Source: Sepiola atlantica
Taxonomy: Eukaryota > Mollusca > Cephalopoda > Sepiida > Sepiolidae
Assembly (NCBI GenBank): GCA_963556195.1
Contig: OY744516.1
Coordinates: forward strand, 33,385,486 to 33,449,485
Direction of reading: 5' to 3'
Length of the DNA: 64,000 bases
Shown: piece after piece, positions 33,478 through 43,807 of the stretch
Numbering within the stretch: the first letter of the stretch is position 1
How the letters are laid out: the number at the start of each line of letters is the position of its first letter
Notes under the pieces: generated by a model
The model's input: the letters and a program-made list of their open reading frames with translations, nothing else
Database searches by the model: none
What the model was told of the DNA's origin: nothing
Position numbers and translations under genes: made by a program

Positions 33478-33639
33478 CCTAGTTACTTGCCTCCCCAGGG
33501 ACACTTCAGATTGGGACAAAAATTTAAATTGCCTCAGTTTAGAAAGATTTCTCCTTCACTGACCGAGGACAGAAAAGATGAAGTGTAGTATCAAAACAGA
33601 TACTACACTTTGCTTCTAACCAAAAGGACAAGGAAGCAT
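33478..33639 (-). mobile_element. U2-headed SINE, 162-bp copy with 18-bp TSD
   Basis: On the minus strand it begins with a U2-like head (CCTTTTGGTTAGAAGCAAAG, then TGTAGTATCTG), forms the GTAGTATC/GATACTAC hairpin, continues through TCAGTGAAGGAGAAATC and TGAGGCAATTT and ends with the conserved GGGGAGGCAAGTAACT terminus. It lacks the GGGG/CTGGATTTTCCC and ACCGACCTTG blocks found in longer copies. The 18-bp target duplication shows retrotransposition. Confidence 0.92.
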
Positions 33640-33659
33640 ATTCTAACTACTCTGGTCTA
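33640..33659. repeat. Shared TSD between two SINEs
   Basis: 33,640-33,657 is the right duplication of SINE B; 33,646-33,659 (ACTACTCTGGTCTA) is the left duplication of SINE C. Both elements used the same target. Confidence 0.88.
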
Positions 33660-34007
33660 TTAGGCGTTCTTGGCCTTTTGGCTAAGATCAAAGTGTAGTA
33701 TCTATTCCGATGGATACTGCACCCCATAGACTGGTATTGTCTTGGCCTTTGGGGCTTGATTTATGCCGGTCTATGGGTCTGTCCTGTGCAGTTCTAGGAG
33801 ATCCACCCTCCCAGGCTTCGCCTCCCCTCTTTGGGGAGGAGTAAGTTTATTGCTTACTGCCTGAGGCGCCCCTACCGGGGAATGCCGACAGGGCTGCCCA
33901 GGCAATTTTTAAACAGCACTTTCCTGACCCGACCTTGGGTCACATCTTACTTGTGGGAGTAAGATAAAAACTGGCCTTGTGCCTAACTCCTGGAAGAGGA
34001 GTAAATC
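33660..34007 (+). mobile_element. U2-headed SINE, long (~348-bp) copy with ~14-bp TSD
   Basis: TTGGCCTTTTGGCTAAGATC, then AAAGTGTAGTATCT, matches U2 snRNA nucleotides of about 9-45 almost perfectly. Further on, GACTGGTATTG resembles part of the U2 3' stem-loop, so more than the first 45 nt may be U2-derived. The body has GC-rich self-complementary blocks (CTTTGGGGAGGAGTAAG, CTACCGGGG) and ends GGAAGAGGAGTAAATC. ACTACTCTGGTCTA follows at about 34,008-34,021, matching 33,646-33,659. The Sm site and the full U2 3' half are missing, so it is not a U2 gene. Confidence 0.92.
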
Positions 34008-34914
34008 ACTACTCTGGTCTACTGATAACATTTGATAAAATGGCTTCTGTAAACTATTGGATTTTTTATAACCCTGCATCTGCTATTAAAATAAATAGAT
34101 TTCATTCAAGACCGAATCAAATTTGTAATATCAGAAAAATTGAAAAATAGTTTTTTTGTTTTTTTTCTAATGTATAAATGTTCTACAATCAAATTTTATT
34201 TTATTTAGTTATGGAAGACTTTAGTAACCTATAATCTTCGACGATTCTCCAGCTCTCCTAAGTACTAACCCAGTCTACTCATACTAAACCATCAGTGATA
34301 ATGCATTATACATATACATGCAATTTAATAACCTCATCTTTTCACTTGATCTTTTTTGCACAGTTCTTTTCATTCGTTCTTGCTGTTGGCTTCTTTTTTT
34401 GTTTTTCCTCATGTTTTTCTATCTAATGCATTTCCAAACCCCTGTCGTAGTAACACTTATCACAATATATATTTTATATTCTATGACTATACCCCCATTG
34501 TTACTGCTAATTTGTTATTATTAGACTGCACTAATGTTGAAAAGAGATGAAGAAAAAATATAGATTTAGTTCATCCGTAACTAAAAAAAATGTTTCGTTA
34601 TCATAAGTAAATGCTTATAGAGAATGATCTGATGATTCAAGGACTTTTAAGCTCAATATCTAAAGTGAATAGTGATAGGAATAATTGTTAATGACATCAG
34701 AGTTTCTTATTGTGTTAATACATCCTCTAGTGACTTTTGGCTTTGATAACTGGTGGCTTATTAGTAAAAAAAATACGGTACATCATAAATAAAGCTTGTT
34801 TTGAGAAGAAAAGAGTCTGTAATCTAGAGCTTTATATATAATATTCATGAACGAATAGTAAAGTTGCTCATGATTCTTGAAACTGGGCTAAAATCTAACT
34901 GGACTAGTCAATTT

Positions 34915-35042
34915 CGGCTGGGGCAAAGTGTAGTATCTGTTCTGATACTACACTTCATCTTTTCTGAGATCACTCAGTGAAGGAAAATCCTTCTTAGAAT
35001 GTAATGTAACTATGTTTTATTAAAATGAGAAGTAAACAAAGG
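34915..35042 (+). mobile_element. U2-headed SINE, truncated copy
   Basis: GGGCAAAGTGTAGTATCTGT, then TCTGATACTACACTTCATCT, is the head with a perfect hairpin; TCACTCAGTGAAGGAAAATC continues the body. The end is reduced to GAGAAGTAAACAAAGG. Inserted at the end of duplicated segment A. Confidence 0.8.
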
Positions 35043-35300
35043 TAAGTGGTCAGATTCATGCTCCCTCTTTTCAAGAAAATAAATATATATTAACTTCTTG
35101 TGACAATCTGCATAGGTAGGGGATCATTCTTACAAGATTTCAAGTTCATAGATCTAATAACCTAAAGTAGATGAAGGACAGACAGGCAGACAATTTTCGT
35201 CTCTTATATATAGATGATCAAAATACCGTATCATCATCCAAGAACGCTGAGAGACAATAATTCATGGGTGTGTGTTGGTGAGGGTGGGGATCCAAATGAT

Positions 35301-35490
35301 GAATGCTGCTCTTTGGCCTTTTGGCTACAAGCAAAGTGTAGTGTCTGTTCTGATACTAAACTTCATCTGTTCTGTCCCCGCTCAGTCCAATCCAGAGTGC
35401 TCCTTTTCAGGGGGGGGGGGTGTAGATTTTCCCAACATTGAAAACCGACCTTATGTCTAACTCTGTCCTCGTGGGGAAGCAAGTAAATGG
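35301..35490 (+). mobile_element. U2-headed SINE, ~190-bp copy
   Basis: CTTTGGCCTTTTGGCTACAA, GCAAAGTGTAGTGTCTGTTC, a G10 run, TAGATTTTCCCAACATTGAA, AACCGACCTTATGTCTAACT and GTGGGGAAGCAAGTAAAT, in that order: head, body and terminus. The hairpin has two uncompensated changes. Confidence 0.85.
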
Positions 35491-35644
35491 AGACTGGTTG
35501 ATTGAAAGTGACTGCTAGTTTCAAGTTTGGTAAAATATGTCGTTCGTATTTGTTAGATGTATATACACACCTTTATAAGAGGATATGCCTGTTGGTCATT
35601 CGGTCATGCTCAAGTTTTTTTCTTTTTCTTTTTTTAATTTTTAA

Positions 35645-35676
35645 GATGTGCTCTGGGGAGGCAAGTAAATAAGGAC
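35645..35676 (+). repeat. U2-SINE 3'-terminus fragment
   Basis: CTCTGGGGAGGCAAGTAAAT stands alone, a solo 3' end of the family. Confidence 0.6.
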
Positions 35677-35694
35677 TCATCTCTTTCCCCAGGA

Positions 35695-36195
35695 AAAGCA
35701 CCATCGTCAAAAGAATCTAATGTTGTCTCATCTGACGTAATGAGATGCACAATCTTTCTCTATGTTATCCTTAGCATACTTCAGTTCGATTTATAGGTGT
35801 CTTTTCTACAGAAGTGGAATTATTTCATCGTCTGTGAGCTTGCTCACCATTCCTGTGTAGAACTCTAGTGACTGTCTTCTTTGAGATTTCCATTCAAAAT
35901 TTGGCTAAATCATCTACGAGTGACTTGGCAGTTGTTCAAAGGTTTTTGCTAATCTTACTAGTTCTAATTGCTGAATCTTTGAAATCTTTCACTTCCCATC
36001 TCTTTCAGACTTGTTCTGCAACGGATTACTCTCTTTGAATTCTTTGATAATACTTCTCCAGTACTTGACACTTGAAAACACTTGGGTAACTTTATATATC
36101 CTTCTAATACTTTGTGAAAATCAGCAGTTCTTTTTCTCCAGCCTAGACTAACTTCTTTTCCTTTTGGTCCTTCAAAAATGACAGGCCAAACCTTT
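35695..36195 (-). mobile_element. Tc1-like transposase pseudogene, N-terminal half
   Basis: The minus-strand frames yield SLKEMGSERFQRF, NCQVTRR, a QILNGNLKRRQS-like stretch, LKYAKDNIE and SDETTLDSFD in order. They correspond to the Tc1 helix-turn-helix and linker regions and to the VLWSDETTxELFG motif around the first catalytic Asp. The order and spacing suit a Tc1 (DD34E) transposase; the C-terminal half and both termini are missing. Frameshifts and stops throughout. Confidence 0.65.
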
Positions 36196-36203
36196 ACTTA
36201 AGC

Positions 36204-36854
36204 CATGCATGAGCAACCTTTGTTCACGTATGGGCCAGATTAAGTTTTCTCAGACTGGACACAGGCCAGAGCCCTAATCATAAATTATGCATATGTAATG
36301 ACATTCATATATGCTATAGATATATTCAACTATAGATTTTTATTCATTTATGAATCTTTGGTTCTCAGTATAAAATTCTTTGTATAAAAAATTCTTTATA
36401 TAACAAGGGGAATTTAAATCTAATTAACAGAGCCTACTGATGATACCCTTCTAATCATTCTTAAAACAATACAAAGTCAGTTTATACAATTATTTAGAAA
36501 ACCTTTTATAGTTGAAGTTTTGAAAGGAGGGGATAACTGCTACAGTCATATCATAAGTACAATCCAGGTACCAGTGGGGTCTTAATAATTCTGAAAAGCT
36601 TACCAAAAGTAATGAAAGGTCCAAAAGGATTTCTATAAATACATTTTCCCTAACTTTCAGTAGTTCTATTTTAGCCCAAGGTCAAACTTAAAGTTCCTGT
36701 GGTATATTAGTGTGTTTTGGATAATCCTTTTGGAATTTTTTTTTTTTATATATACTTTTTTAAAAAGATCATCCTGATCAAAAGTCTCCACGTGCCACAG
36801 GAAAAGCATACACGGGCTGGAATTAGCCCATGGAACTTAGGTTGCCCATGCATG
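36204..36854. mobile_element. hAT-type MITE, 8-bp TSD with one mismatch
   Basis: Left end CATGCATGAGCAACCTTTG, right end AGGTTGCCCATGCATG, inverted. Flanks are ACTTAAGC (36,196-36,203) and ACTTGAGC (36,855-36,862). 651 bp, no transposase. The internal TATGGGCCAGATTAAG and CTGGAATTAGCCCATGG regions resemble the subterminal parts of the hAT MITE at 25.8 kb. Confidence 0.88.
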
Positions 36855-36862
36855 ACTTGAGC

Positions 36863-37802
36863 TATATTGAAAGATAAACCAGGATATTAACGTCAATCCA
36901 CAAGCTTAGAGCATTAGTAGGTTAAAGCACAACAGTACACCGGTTTGTTCTGACTCAACAAAAATTATTGGTAGGTTTTCGATTGTTTGAAATAATTGTT
37001 GTGTGCAAATAAGAATAAATTTACTTTTTTTCCAAAAAAAACAAACTTATTATTGTTTGCAAGCCTCGTAACTCTCACTTCCCTTATTTTGTCCTTTCGT
37101 CCTCACATTCTATGAGCGATGTTTCTGACAAAGGGGGAAGAATTACTGTTTTCTGGGTTGGAATCTAACATTTATCGTTAGCTAGTTTTTGACCTTGTAT
37201 TTTTTTAGCTCCTTACATCAAGTGGCTTCATGCTTTGTCAAGCGATTTCCATAAAAAAAGCGTGTTACAATTTGCTTGTTTTATTAAAAAGCACTTGGAG
37301 AAAAATCTGAAAGAGTATTGCATTTTGATAGGATGGTCTTCACTATATCATATACTTACGTTCTTCACTATATAATATAATTATATACTTATATTCTTCA
37401 CTATATAATATACTTGTGAGAAAAGAGCTGAGACTAACATACCTGAGAGCACTTAAAGCCCCTCGATTATCTTGACTACAAGACTATAAAGAAATAATGA
37501 ACTGTTTGAACTCCATTTTAGTATATTTCTTTGGCCTTTTTTATTTTTTTGCAAATAAATCCTTTAATAAGTTTTTACTCTTATTACAAAAATCACTAGG
37601 ACTGCAAATGATTTCACAGTGAAAAAAAAATGTGCAATGTAATTTCTAAATGAAAATGACAAGTGAAGATAAAAAATAATAAAATAAAAAGCAAGTAGAT
37701 TTCCTGTTGGGTATATTTAACAAAAGTAAATTTTGTTAACCTCACTTTACAATGATTGCCACTTAACCTGTAACAACGTTATGTTGTTCTGTTCAAGCAC
37801 TG
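36863..37802. other. Nothing recognised
   Basis: AT-rich with a short local repeat (CTTCACTATATAATATA, about 37,335-37,415). Confidence 0.4.
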
Positions 37803-38828
37803 TTATACATTGATCAGTGTTTATAAGACTATTGTACATTGATCAGTGTTTATAAGACTATTGTACATTGGTCAGTGTTTATAAGACTATTGTACATTGG
37901 TCAGTGTTTATAAGACTATTGTACATTGATCAGTGTTTATAAGACTATTGTACATTGATCAGTGTTTATAAGACTATTGTACATTGGTCAGTGTTTATAA
38001 GACTATTGTACATTGGTCAGTGTTTATAAGACTATTGTACATTGATCAGTGTTTATAAGACTATTGTACATTGGTCAGTGTTTATAAGACTATTGTACAT
38101 TGGTCAGTGTTTATAAGACTATTGTACATTGGTCAGTGTTTATAAGACTATTGTACATTGGTCAGTGTTTATAAGACTATTGTACATTGATCAGTGTTTA
38201 TAAGACTATTGTACATTGGTCAGTGTTTATAAGACTATTGTACATTGGTCAGTGTTTATAAGACTATTGTACATTGGTCAGTGTTTATAAGACTATTGTA
38301 CATTGATCAGTGTTTATAAGACTATTGTACATTGATCAGTGTTTATAAGACTATTGTACATTGATCAGTGTTTATAAGACTATTGTACATTGATCAGTGT
38401 TTATAAGACTATTGTACATTGATCAGTGTTTATAAGACTATTGTACATTGATCAGTGTTTATAAGACTATTGTACATTGATCAGTGTTTATAAGACTATT
38501 GTACATTGGTCAGTGTTTATAAGACTATTGTACATTGGTCAGTGTTTATAAGACTATTGTACATTGGTCAGTGTTTATAAGACTATTGTACATTGGTCAG
38601 TGTTTATAAGACTATTGTACATTGATCAGTGTTTATAAGACTATTGTACATTGATCAGTGTTTATAAGACTATTGTACATTGATCAGTGTTTATAAGACT
38701 ATTGTACATTGATCAGTGTTTATAAGACTATTGTACATTGGTCAGTGTTTATAAGACTATTGTACATTGATCAGTGTTTATAAGACTATTGTACATTGAT
38801 CAGTGTTTATAAGACTATTGTACATTGG
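37803..38828. repeat. 29-bp tandem array, 35 units in two variants
   Basis: The unit is TTGTACATTGRTCAGTGTTT plus ATAAGACTA. All 35 complete units agree except at one purine (R) and one base in the first unit. The A form contains TGATCA. Order of the variable base: AA GG AA GG A GGGG A GGG AAAAAAA GGGG AAAA G AA, then a partial unit. Uniformity implies recent expansion or homogenisation. Units abut without spacers, so this is not CRISPR. Confidence 0.98.
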
Positions 38829-39715
38829 TTTGTATAACTATTTATCACTAAAAGGTCACTTAGGTGCAAACAAGTACTAATGGTCAATAATCAATATTCA
38901 TTCTATATTTTATAATACAAGAATTGAGACGGTTTCCTAAATTTGCTATGCCTTTTTCTTATTCAACCTCAAGGTCTATTACCACTGAAGCATAAGCGGC
39001 TACTATGATGGAGGTCAAATTTATTAGGGGGGGGGGGTAGGCAGCAAAATATTTGTTCAGATTACATTAAAATTTCTGCATGTTGTTATGGTCAGGGAAG
39101 CAGGAATGGAATTCCAAAAGCAAGCGGGTACGCTATTTCATTCATTCATTGCTCCTAAACAAATTATGAAATTGTTTACATATAAAATGTTCACTTTATA
39201 GTATTTGTTGTATCTACTTGATATATGGTCTGCCTCGAGGGCAAGGGGTGAAGAAGAGATCTGGAAAAAGAAAAAAATGATAATCATTTTAACCTGAAAC
39301 TTCATAAGGAAACAAATGGTCTTATCACGTCCTATTTCTTCAAACCTTACATGACGTGTGCCTTAACTAAAATTCTAGCAGCAACTAGATTTAATTTCAA
39401 TCTTCAAATCTCTCTCATGTGGTTGAGCTAATCAATCAAATGTCTAGTTTTCATATTTGGTTCTAGCTTACCACAAGGTAAATCACCCATCAATCATACC
39501 AGATAAACAAAAGTACCTTATACTAATGTTTTCACAGTAAATCCACCTTTTGTTACAAACAAACAAAACAAAAAAAACAGTATTAAATTAAATGAAAATA
39601 GGACTAAATAAATGTCTTTTATGATTTGTATTTGGCAGAGCCATGAGGCAGAGAACATCATTTTAAGAAAAAAAATTTTCCGTTATAAGAATCAGCTTTA
39701 GAATGCCTAATTTAA
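38829..39715. other. Nothing recognised
   Basis: Unassigned sequence with a G10 run near 39,028. No coding frame. Confidence 0.4.
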
Positions 39716-40460
39716 AAGGCCGGCTCCCTTTACTGTGCTAGAAAACTTCTCACCCCTGACATTATCCTATATCTCTACAAAGCTACCATCTGCCCATGCA
39801 TGGAGTATTGTTGCCACATCTGGGCCGGTGCATCATCCACTAGTCTCTCCCTCTTAACCAAGGTTAAAAAAGAGTTGCCAACTAAATAGGCCCCTCACTA
39901 TCTACCAAACTCAAGCCCCTGTCCCATCGCTGCAATGTTGTATCCTTGTGCCTGTTTTACAAGTACTTCAATTGATTGTGCTCCAATGAACTTCCTGCCC
40001 TGATGCGCCCTCAATGTAAATACACTAGACCAACCAAATAATCAACTAAGTCCCATCCATTCACTGTGGAAGTTCCCTTATGCCGGAGAGCCTTCTACTC
40101 CAATAGCTTCTTTCCTTGTGCTGACGGTCTTTGGAACTCCCTCCCTGTTCCCTGTTTACCCAACTCTACTGACATGCAGAAATTTAAAACTAATGTAAAC
40201 AGACATCTCACTGCACATGGATGACCCTGATAACTTACACCCTAATTCTCAGTAGCCCCTTACGTCTATAGTGGCAGCTGCCTTGTTTGGAATTTTTTTA
40301 ATTTCAAATAAATGCTTGCATCTGATGAATAATTTATTTCTTCTCAGTAGCCCCTTACGTCTACAGTGGCGGCCTGCCTTGTTTGGGGTTAACTATGTTT
40401 AAAAACAAAAATAAAAAAAAGAAAATTTTATTTCAAATAAATGCTTACATCTGATGAATA
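39716..40460 (+). mobile_element. Jockey-like LINE 3' fragment with duplicated tail
   Basis: ARKLLTPDIILYLYKATICP, then CMEYCCHIWAGASSTSLSLL, opens a frame that breaks near 39,860. Homology to the 3.3-kb copy continues through AAGTACTTCAAT and CTGACATGCAGAAATTTAAA. The 3' UTR (CAGTAGCCCCTTACGTCTA to TTTCAAATAAATGCTT with TGATGAATAATTTAT) is present twice in tandem (about 40,249-40,335 and 40,345-40,462). RT catalytic motifs are absent. Confidence 0.85.
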
Positions 40461-40474
40461 ATTTATAGATAAAT

Positions 40475-42985
40475 GCTAATTAAGCCGTAGGTTTGTGGGA
40501 TATATTTTCTGCTGATATTAACAGGAGGTATGTTACCTTGTGTGATTGGCTTCATGGATACGTTATGAACTATGGAATTGGCTATGCTGAGTTCAAATGC
40601 AATTACATTGTGGTCATTTATGTTCTAATACTGTTAAAAACGGTATGACCCTACAATTTTTTCCATCCAGCTATGGGTAAAATAGGATTTGTGTTAAATT
40701 AATCTCTTTGCTATTAAGAAGTTATGGTGTTTTAGAGTTTGTCTGTTTGTACGCAAATAGAAACATGCACATGGTTGACAAAAAAGGAATAGGCAGAGTA
40801 CACATTATTAAGGCAGTAGTTTTTATAATGTCTCACATAAGTCTAAAGGATTTTTTTTAACTGGATACATGTTATATAAGTTTAAAGAAATTAACATAAC
40901 ATAATAAAAACATAAAATAAATGTTTTTTAACTAAGTAAACCTTTTTTTATAATCCACAATAAAGTAGACATAAAGGGTATTCGTTCAAAGCAAATTATT
41001 TTTGTTTAAAAAGAAAATTTTTAAGGTTTTTTACCAATCAAAACAGTGGGTAAATACATTCATTGTAGGTACTCACTATCTCAGGCGAATACTAGATAGC
41101 ATATTTTTCCACAAAATTTCACATTCATACTAGCTATAAAACGGTAAGAGCTGTTGCGTTTCAACCTTGTGCCATACATGAAAGTTCATAATCTTACTTT
41201 ATTAGTTGCTTGTTATTGTATGCGCTCCATCCGTGGCCCTTCCAGACTGAGGAAATGCTGCCTGCAAATAAGTTCTTTCATACCTCGAAAAAAGACTATA
41301 ACAAAACTGTTGAAGACAGAGGAGGTTTATTCGTCTTGATCTTTGTTCCAAATCACTGACCAATTAGGCAGGGGGAAAAAGAGAGAGAGAGATCAATCAA
41401 TAATCACTGTTTATTCGTATCTTATCGGCACATTTATTAAACCACATGTTCACACCTCTAGTGCTTCCAAGGAACTGCCGACTTCTCTCACTTACTATAT
41501 CTTGAGCCATGTGACGTCACATCCATTTCTATAAATTCCCACAGCCCTAGTAATTCTAACCTCTAGTTCAGCAAGTTGACCCCCGACTGAACTTTGATTT
41601 CCGGTTATTCTCAACCAACCTCTATTTATATACTAGTGTTTACTTTTCCATTATATAATAGGAGCTAGGTAAAGATGTAAATTAAAGTACCCAGGTACTG
41701 TACCAACACCGCTCAAGCAGTGGGTATAAACTAGTTGGATATTATTATTTACAATATGTATTGTTCTTTGGCATTACAAAACCAAAAACTGGTTGATTTG
41801 CCATTAGACAAGCAAACCAAACATAATTTTTTATTCAGTCTGGTTTTCGTATGTGATTTGCATATGTGCTCTGAAACTGGTTGCCGTTTTGAAATTACTA
41901 TTCTTGATCTTAGATTATTTTATAACTTAGTCCACCTGTATGCCTAATCAAACTTTTAATTATTCTTGCCTTTTACTGGTCTGGTGATATCATCTTGGCA
42001 ACATTTGATAAAATTATCTGGATTACCTGTGATATTTTTTTATAACTATCTGTTATCTAAATAAAAATTGCCATTTTAAATCTTAAATTTCACAGAAACT
42101 ATTTTTTTTTATCATGCATAAATACCCTACGGTCATTTATTTTATGAAAATCAGACGTTTTCTTTCAGTCATGGACGGCCCTAGCCACATATAATTTTGT
42201 AAAATTCCACAGCTCTCATGAACACTAGCCCAGTCTAGTAATATGAAACCAGCTGTAACAATGGCATATACGTATACTGTCAATATTGTAGTTTGATCTT
42301 TTTCACCAATTCCTTTTCTCAGTGTTTTTCTCTTAGTTCATTCTGCAGCTGGTTTATTTTTTGAGACTCACTGTTTTTTTTTGTGGGGGGGGGGGGATGT
42401 TAAAAATATTTATTACATTTATGGATTCTTGTCTTAGCCAAATTGATTTAAATCTATATTCTACGACTGACCTTATTGTCACTACTGGTTTACTATTATT
42501 AGATTGAGCTATTGCTCAGTAGAGAAGGATACAATTATACAGGTTATTTTTGCCATCTATAACTATAAAGATTTAGTTTATATTTTGGATTCCTGAGTTC
42601 GGCAAAATGCACCTGAAGAAGGTAGGAGGTTGCATCGGCCAAAACGTTGCGAGAATAACATCCCAGATGAGAACACTAATTCGAATAATCCAAATAATAC
42701 AAAAAATATAGGTGTCAGAAATAAATGCTTGTTGGACAGCAAGAAGACACTGAAGCCTAATACCTAAGGAGATTTAAACTATTATAATAATACAAACAAA
42801 CTCTGATGCTATTAACGATTATTTTGTTTAGAATCAAGGCAGTAAATCATGAATGAAACTGGTTTAGAAAAAAGAAATTGTAATCTAAAACTTCACATAA
42901 TATTCATGAGAACAGATAATAAAGTGGCTAATGATTCCTGACACTCGGCTAAAATCTAACAGGGCTGGTCAATTTCGCGTCTGTG
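40475..42985 (+). repeat. Duplicated segment, copy B (empty SINE site)
   Basis: It aligns with 33,015-34,930. Around 41,940-41,995 (GTATGCCTAATC, TACTGGTCTGGTGAT, CAACATTTGATAAAAT) it passes straight through the point where copy A has two SINEs. About 1 kb at 40,710-41,735 has no counterpart in copy A. Within that, 41,145-41,560 read on the minus strand has AATAAA signals and a TGTGGGAATTTATAG start that faintly suggest an LTR, but I could not find a TSD. Confidence 0.75.
42588..42715 (+). repeat. SINE-like body, GCATCGGCCAAAACGTTGCG family
   Basis: GAGTTCGGCAAAATGCACCT, then GAAGGTAGGAGGTTGCATCG, is the best-preserved copy here of the family also seen at 0.4-0.76, 7.0, 61.3 and 61.95 kb. 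Confidence 0.6.
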
Positions 42986-43807
42986 CCCTGTTTGATATAT
43001 TTCCCTTTCTTCTGTGCTGGTCATTTCTCTCCACCTTTGGTTGTCCATCTGATAATGACTTCAGTGCAGGTTTGCAAGGGGATGAGGTGGTCCCATCTGC
43101 TACCTATCTCAACTTGTACGGGTCCCCATGTCAGCGGACCTGGAATGTGTTGCTACAGCAAAACATTGATGCAGTCCGACATGTACATAATTTTAGTGGC
43201 ATCTGTCTAAGATGGCAGGTCCAAACACTCGGCAAGTGGAACCACAAGTGGAGGGTAGGGTGGTAGGGAAAACAGCTGTATAAACGAAGAGGATATTTCC
43301 ATTGCAAAAGTTCTGGATAGAATTCCTTCAGATATTATTCTCCCAGTTGCTGACCAGACTTGCTGGAATGTGACTGTCAGGCTCTTGTGAGTTCAAGAAG
43401 AAATGGCAGGAATAAACAGAGATGACTGGCCTGTCAGTTTGGTTGACTTCTCTCAAACATTAGAGAGAGAGAGAGAGAGAGAGAGAGTGAAAATCGGTCA
43501 GAAAAGAAGGGGATATAGTAGCATAGAGAGGGGGGTATGATGATAAGTGGGTAAAGATTGTTTGGGAAGAAAACGTAGATTACTGAGAAAAAAAAAGATG
43601 GATTGGTGTTCTTAGATGGAATGATGAAGAAAGAGACAACAATGAAAAAAAGTGAAAGAAAGAGTTAAAGATGAGTAGGAAAGTGAAGTGTAAGGAAAGA
43701 AAGAAATAGAGAGTGGGTTTTGGAGAGAGAGGGAGATAGGAGAGAATGAGGAAGAAATGAGAGAATTGTAAACCAAATTAAACCGGGGAAATTTAAGAGA
43801 CATGCAA
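42986..43807. other. Unassigned; moderate-GC block then purine-rich tract
   Basis: 42,990-43,440 is less AT-rich and has a 111-codon frame (42,931-43,266) with no recognised motif. (GA)n lies at 43,463-43,488, followed by purine-rich sequence on the plus strand. Confidence 0.35.

Larger units (their letters stand above)
33015..34930 (+). repeat. Duplicated segment, copy A (with two SINE insertions)
   Basis: It aligns in order with 40,475-42,985. Shared blocks include GGCTTCATGGAT, GGCTATGCTG with GTTCAAAT, ATTGTGGTCATTTATG, TGTGATTTGCAT, ACATTTGATAAAAT, CTAGCCCAGTCTA-type and AATATTCATGA. Identity is perhaps 70 per cent by eye. Copy A carries about 530 bp of SINE at 33,478-34,007 that copy B lacks. 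Copy B carries about 1 kb (40,710-41,735) that copy A lacks. No protein is recognisable. Confidence 0.8.

Noticed and set aside
33660..34007. A functional U2 snRNA gene
   Set aside because: Only the first ~40 nt and perhaps a fragment of the 3' stem-loop match. The Sm site and the rest are missing, and the locus has a SINE-type TSD and dispersed relatives.
37803..38828. CRISPR-like array
   Set aside because: Units are contiguous without unique spacers, there are no cas genes and the DNA is eukaryotic. The same applies to the 88-bp and 54-bp arrays.
41145..41560. Solo LTR on the minus strand
   Set aside because: AATAAA signals and a TGTGGG start were suggestive, but I found no matching terminal CA with a 4-6 bp target duplication.
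42931..43266. A 111-codon frame in less AT-rich DNA as a possible exon
   Set aside because: No recognisable motif, no convincing splice sites, and it starts inside duplicated segment B, whose copy A lacks the frame.
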